From Rhodanobacter sp. B04 (GTDB taxonomy: Bacteria > Pseudomonadota > Gammaproteobacteria > Xanthomonadales > Rhodanobacteraceae), in contig NZ_MUNV01000007.1 in NCBI RefSeq assembly GCF_002001125.1, forward strand, positions 1-64,000: DNA of 64,000 bases. The letters are read 5' to 3'. Below the pieces are notes generated by a model, which did no database searches, was not told the origin of the DNA, and saw nothing but the letters and a program-made list of their open reading frames with translations. The stretch's first letter is position 1, and each line of letters begins with the position of its first letter. Positions 60,804 through 64,000 of the stretch are shown piece by piece. The position numbers and the translations under genes are program-made.

Positions 60804-61250
60804 ATGGCCACCAACACCGTGCGTCTCCACCGCGTGCTGCGCGCCCCGGCCGAGCGGGTCTACCGCGCCTTCCTCGACGCCGAGGCGATCGCCAAGTGGC
60901 TGCCGCCGAACGGCTTCACCTGCAAGGTGCACCAGCTCGACGCACGCGTCGGCGGCAGCTACCGGATGTCGTTCACCAACTTCTCCACCGGCAACGGCCA
61001 CAGCTTCGGCGGCACCTACCGCGAGCTCGTGCCGGGCGTGCGCATCCAGTACACCGGCCGCTTCGAAGACCCCAACCTGCCCGGCGAAATGACCACCACC
61101 ATCGCCCTGCGTGCCGTATCCTGCGGCACCGAATTGCAGGTGGTGCAGGAAGGCCTGCCCGAAATGATTCCGGTCGAGCTGTGCTACATGGGCTGGCAGG
61201 AGTCGCTGGTGCTGCTCGGCAAGCTGGTGGGCGTCGACATTCCGGATTGA
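60804..61250 (+). CDS. SRPBCC/AHSA1-family protein
   Basis: 148 residues from ATG 60804 (an upstream in-frame ATG at 60792 is possible). The START-like fold of the AHSA1 family is shown by VRLHRVLRAPAERVYRAFLDAEAIAKWLPPNGFTCKV, GGSYRMSFTNFSTGNGHSFGGTY and LCYMGWQESLVLLGKLV. It binds hydrophobic ligands; role unknown. It probably shares a transcript with the DUF1428 gene 75 bp upstream. Confidence 0.85.
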   Translation: MATNTVRLHRVLRAPAERVYRAFLDAEAIAKWLPPNGFTCKVHQLDARVGGSYRMSFTNFSTGNGHSFGGTYRELVPGVRIQYTGRFEDPNLPGEMTTTIALRAVSCGTELQVVQEGLPEMIPVELCYMGWQESLVLLGKLVGVDIPD

Positions 61251-61388
61251 CCGGCACTGCGTCGATCAGCTTTGTGGCTTGCCGTCGCGACGGATCCACT
61301 TGACACATGCCGAAACGTTGGGAGGAATGCGTCGCTCCCGCCCACCTGTGGCTACACTGCATTTTCCGAAGAATGCGAGGATCACGCG

Positions 61389-62411
61389 ATGCGCTGCCCA
61401 CGGATCGTCCGCGGAACAACGCTTGCCATCGGCGTGCTGACAGGCTCGTTCGCCATCGCCAGTACAATGCCGCGACAGACCGGACCGCAACCCGACGCCA
61501 CGGCAGCCGCGACCGCATGGCGAATGGGCGCCATCGAGTCGCTCGCCACGCAGCAGGACGCCGACGCCCTGATCACCGCCGCCGCGCTTGCGCAGAGCCT
61601 GCCGGGCGATCCGGGCAAAGCGCTGGGCCTGCTGGATCGCGCCACCGCCATTGCGCCCCAGGCCGCGGATATCGGTCTGCTCGATGTGATCCGCTGCAGC
61701 AATCAACCCGGTTGCGACGCGCTGAAGCGGGAAACCCGCGTACGCGGCATCGATCCCCACAATGCCGATGTGTGGATGGCCGCGTTGCATGACGCCTCCA
61801 CTCATGCGGATCAGGCGCGCATCGACGAAGCGCTGTCGAACATGGCGCACTCCACCTATTTCAATGTCTATTTCGTGTCCCTCGGACGACGCTTCATCGC
61901 CGGATTGAATCGTGTCCCCACGCCACCGGGCGATCCGGCAGACCATGCCGGCACGCCCGCTGCGCAACGGCAGATACGCGCGATGAGCATCGTCGCCGCG
62001 CTGGCCATGCCGGCATTGCAGGATCTGATGCATGCCTGCAAACCAGGCTCAGCGGCCGGCGATGGCCGCCGCAAGACTTGCCGCGATATCGCAAGCTCGA
62101 TGGAGCATGGCGACAGCATGCTGGCGAACCTGATCGGCCTGCGGCTGCATGAATGGACTGCACGCGATGCCGGCGACCTTGCCGATGCCGTGGCGCAGCG
62201 CCGCCGCCTGCAGTGGCGGATGAATCAGCTGAACGCGATCGCGGGAACTCCGGCGTTGCCGCCAATGAAAGAGATTGCCACCATGCTGGCGCATGAGCGC
62301 GAAGTCGACGGCATCGATGCGATGCTCGCCCACGCCGGCAGGCCGCTCGATCCGCCGGCAGACTGGCAGCCACCACAACCGCAAGGTTCACGCCCTCCAT
62401 CCAGTCCGTGA
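61389..62411 (+). CDS. Hypothetical secreted helical-repeat protein
   Basis: 340 residues from ATG 61389. An N-terminal signal (TTLAIGVLTGSFAIAST) is followed by Ala-rich helices that look like short TPR or Sel1-like repeats (DADALITAAALAQSLPGDPGKALGLLDRATAIAP, LDVIRCSNQPGCDALKRETRVRGIDPHNADVWMAALHDAS). The C-terminus is Pro-rich. I recognise no named family; similar proteins of unknown function occur in Xanthomonadales. Confidence 0.65.
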   Translation: MRCPRIVRGTTLAIGVLTGSFAIASTMPRQTGPQPDATAAATAWRMGAIESLATQQDADALITAAALAQSLPGDPGKALGLLDRATAIAPQAADIGLLDVIRCSNQPGCDALKRETRVRGIDPHNADVWMAALHDASTHADQARIDEALSNMAHSTYFNVYFVSLGRRFIAGLNRVPTPPGDPADHAGTPAAQRQIRAMSIVAALAMPALQDLMHACKPGSAAGDGRRKTCRDIASSMEHGDSMLANLIGLRLHEWTARDAGDLADAVAQRRRLQWRMNQLNAIAGTPALPPMKEIATMLAHEREVDGIDAMLAHAGRPLDPPADWQPPQPQGSRPPSSP

Positions 62412-62508
62412 ACTCGCGACGGCCAGAACCAAAGAGCGCCAAGGCATCGCCGGCCATGGAAGATGGTTCTGGCCCGAATGGCGCCTACAAGGCACAAAGC
62501 CGCCGCTG

Positions 62509-63381
62509 TCACGCGCAGGCAACCATCGTCGCCAGCCCGGCGAGCGCATCCTTGTCGAGGCCGATCGTCGTGGCCGCCAGATTCTCGCGCAAGTGCGCCA
62601 CGGAGGAGGTACCCGGGATCAGCAGGATGTTGGGCGCGCGCACCAGCAGCCATGCCAGCGCCACCTGCATCGGCGTGGCGCCCAGCCGGCGCGCCACGTC
62701 GGACAAGGTATCCGATTGCAGCGGGGTGAAGCCGCCGAGCGGGAAGAACGGCACGTAGGCGATGCCGTGGCGGCCAAGCTCGTCGATCAAGGCGTCATCC
62801 GCGCGGTGCGCGAGGTTGTAATGGTTCTGCACGCAGACCACCTCGGCGATGCCGCGCGCCTCGGCCACCTGCGTCGCGGTGACGTTGCTCAGGCCCAGGT
62901 GCCGAATCAGGCCGCGCTGCTGCAGTTCCGCCAGCGCGGTGAACTGCGCCTCGATCGAGCCTTCGGCCGGCGCGTGCACGTCGCCCATCACGCGCAGGTT
63001 CACCACGTCCAGCGCATCCACGCCGAGGTTGCGCAGGTTGTCGTGCACTGCCGCCGTCAATTCGGCCGGACTCTGCGCCGGATTCCACGAGGCGTCGGCA
63101 CCGCGCGTCGCGCCCACCTTGGTGACGATCACCAACTGGTCCGGATACGGGTGCAGCGCCTCGCGGATCAACTGGTTGGTCACGTGCGGACCATAGAAGT
63201 CGCTGGTGTCGATGTGATTCACGCCGCTCGCCACCGCCTCGCGCAGCACCGCCAGCGCGGCGGCGCGGTCCCTCGGCGGCCCGAACACGCCGGGGCCGGC
63301 CAGTTGCATGGCGCCGTAGCCCATGCGGTTCACCGCGCGACCACCCAGGGCAAACGTGCCCGCCTTCTTCAAGTTGCTCAT
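62509..63381 (-). CDS. Aldo/keto reductase family oxidoreductase
   Basis: 290 residues from ATG 63381 (GGAG upstream). AKR barrel features are NRMGYGAMQLAGPGVFG, VNHIDTSDFYGPHVTNQLIREAL with the catalytic Asp and Tyr, VTKVGATRG (Lys), and a GTSSVAHLRENLAA cofactor-binding end. It resembles YdbC/Tas-type AKRs that reduce aldehydes with NADPH. It is divergent from the LysR gene, whose product probably regulates it. Confidence 0.9.
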   Translation of the reverse strand: MSNLKKAGTFALGGRAVNRMGYGAMQLAGPGVFGPPRDRAAALAVLREAVASGVNHIDTSDFYGPHVTNQLIREALHPYPDQLVIVTKVGATRGADASWNPAQSPAELTAAVHDNLRNLGVDALDVVNLRVMGDVHAPAEGSIEAQFTALAELQQRGLIRHLGLSNVTATQVAEARGIAEVVCVQNHYNLAHRADDALIDELGRHGIAYVPFFPLGGFTPLQSDTLSDVARRLGATPMQVALAWLLVRAPNILLIPGTSSVAHLRENLAATTIGLDKDALAGLATMVACA

Positions 63382-63493
63382 GTCGTTCTCCAGGCAAGAA
63401 GCGGCTGGCATGCCGTCATGCATGCACTGTACGCACATGCCGGTTGCCTGATAATCCGATGCAATCGGCACGGGCCGTACGGAATTTCGAACA

Positions 63494-64000
63494 ATGGATA
63501 CAGAGCTGCGGGATCTGTTTGCGTTCCTGGCCGTGGTGCGCGCCGGAGGCTTCCGCGAGGGCGCGCGCGCCAGCGGGATGTCGGCCTCGCGACTGAGCGA
63601 GAGCGTGCAGCGCCTGGAAACCCGGCTGGGTGTACGGCTGCTCCATCGCACCACGCGCAGCGTTTCGCCCACCGAGGCCGGCGCACGGCTGGCCGAACGG
63701 CTGTTCCCCGCGCTGGGCGAAGTGGAAGCGGCGCTCGACGTGGTCAACCACGACCGCGACCGGCCGGCCGGTACGCTCAAGCTCAACGTACCGGCCACCG
63801 CGGCACGGCTGGTGCTGCCGGCGATCGTGACGCCGTTCCTGAAAAGCTATCCCGACATCCGCCTGGATGTCGTCGTCGAAGACAGCTTCGTGGACGTGCT
63901 TGCCGCCGGTTGCGACGCCGGCATCCGCTACGACGAGCGGCTGGAGCAGGACATGATCGCCGTACCGATCGGGCCGCGCATACAGCGCATGGCCACGGCC
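63494..64000 (+). CDS. LysR-family transcriptional regulator (partial, cut by window edge)
   Basis: The first 169 residues are present. The N-terminal winged helix is clear (DLFAFLAVVRAGGFREGARASGMSASRLSESVQRLETRLGVRLLHRTTRSVSPTEAGARL), and the start of the ligand-binding domain follows (GTLKLNVPATAARLVLPAIVTPFLKSYPDIRLDV). The gene is divergent from the aldo/keto reductase with a 112-bp gap, the typical LysR-target arrangement. Confidence 0.9.
   Translation, partial: MDTELRDLFAFLAVVRAGGFREGARASGMSASRLSESVQRLETRLGVRLLHRTTRSVSPTEAGARLAERLFPALGEVEAALDVVNHDRDRPAGTLKLNVPATAARLVLPAIVTPFLKSYPDIRLDVVVEDSFVDVLAAGCDAGIRYDERLEQDMIAVPIGPRIQRMATA

Noticed and set aside
1-64000. CRISPR arrays, tRNA, rRNA, riboswitches and prophage genes
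   Set aside because: No regularly spaced repeats, cloverleaf sequence, rRNA sequence or phage structural genes were seen on either strand. The GH24 domain belongs to the RHS tip and not to a phage lysis cassette, since no holin or spanin is nearby.

Overview
The window is GC-rich chromosomal DNA of a gammaproteobacterium. The gene content fits Rhodanobacteraceae/Xanthomonadaceae (Rhodanobacter, Dyella and relatives): secreted S9, M14 and M28 peptidases, short secreted RHS-core proteins, many GGDEF proteins and an Ohr/OhrR pair. This placement is an inference from gene families; no rRNA, tRNA or core marker gene is present.

Left edge (1-6.5 kb, minus strand): a polymorphic-toxin locus. A long secreted RHS/YD-repeat protein is interrupted by an in-frame TAG. 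It is followed, with an ATGA overlap, by a second secreted protein carrying the RHS C-terminal core and a visibly AT-rich GH24 (T4-lysozyme-like) tip. Next comes a small secreted LprI/DUF1311-type lysozyme inhibitor, the probable immunity protein. The toxin tip is frameshifted at a run of seven A. At least 127 bp of the RHS core is duplicated exactly at the window edge.

7-19.7 kb: two tandem S9 prolyl-oligopeptidase paralogues, an M14 carboxypeptidase, an MBL-fold hydrolase divergent from a TetR regulator with two matching operators, an M28 aminopeptidase, a proline-rich membrane diguanylate cyclase and a cupin.

19.7-25.9 kb (minus strand) is the most interesting block. It holds an apparent split-borosin RiPP locus in two tandem copies. 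Each copy has, or had, a borosin-type alpha-N-methyltransferase (TP-methylase fold, OphMA/SonM-like), a 97-residue precursor-like protein (SonA-like leader, Cys-Cys hydrophobic candidate core at the same position, acidic tail) and a membrane diguanylate cyclase with a TPR-like sensor region. The methyltransferase is intact in the right copy. In the left copy it is a wreck with an internal deletion, and a GNAT acetyltransferase gene lies after it.

26-38 kb: housekeeping and envelope genes. These include a 2'-5' RNA ligase, DUF3014, a small methyltransferase, a YadGH-type ABC exporter, CsbD, a lipoprotein phospholipase D/cardiolipin synthase, DUF5329, an SDR, AIM24, and the metal-responsive pair YqjI/YqjH.

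38-41.4 kb: an IS3-family element (IS407-like, 4-bp target duplication CAGG) whose transposase has lost its second catalytic Asp. It separates an NTF2-like gene from its upstream DNA. Next is ohrR-ohr with three ATAG-N4-CTAT operators and an apparently leaderless ohrR, then a PepSY membrane protein behind a Fur-like box.

41.6-64 kb: a PAS-GAF-GGDEF protein, a YXWGXW-repeat protein with a strong terminator, DUF3617, a GGDEF-EAL protein split by an in-frame TAG, a second 2H phosphoesterase, an LTA-synthase-type sulfatase, a Spy-like protein, a small papain/transglutaminase-like protein, a DyP peroxidase, two serine beta-lactamase-fold hydrolases, an MFS transporter, a TonB-domain protein, DUF1428, SRPBCC, an aldo/keto reductase and a LysR gene cut by the right edge. 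Five GGDEF proteins in 64 kb make c-di-GMP signalling a recurring theme. No CRISPR array, tRNA or rRNA was seen.
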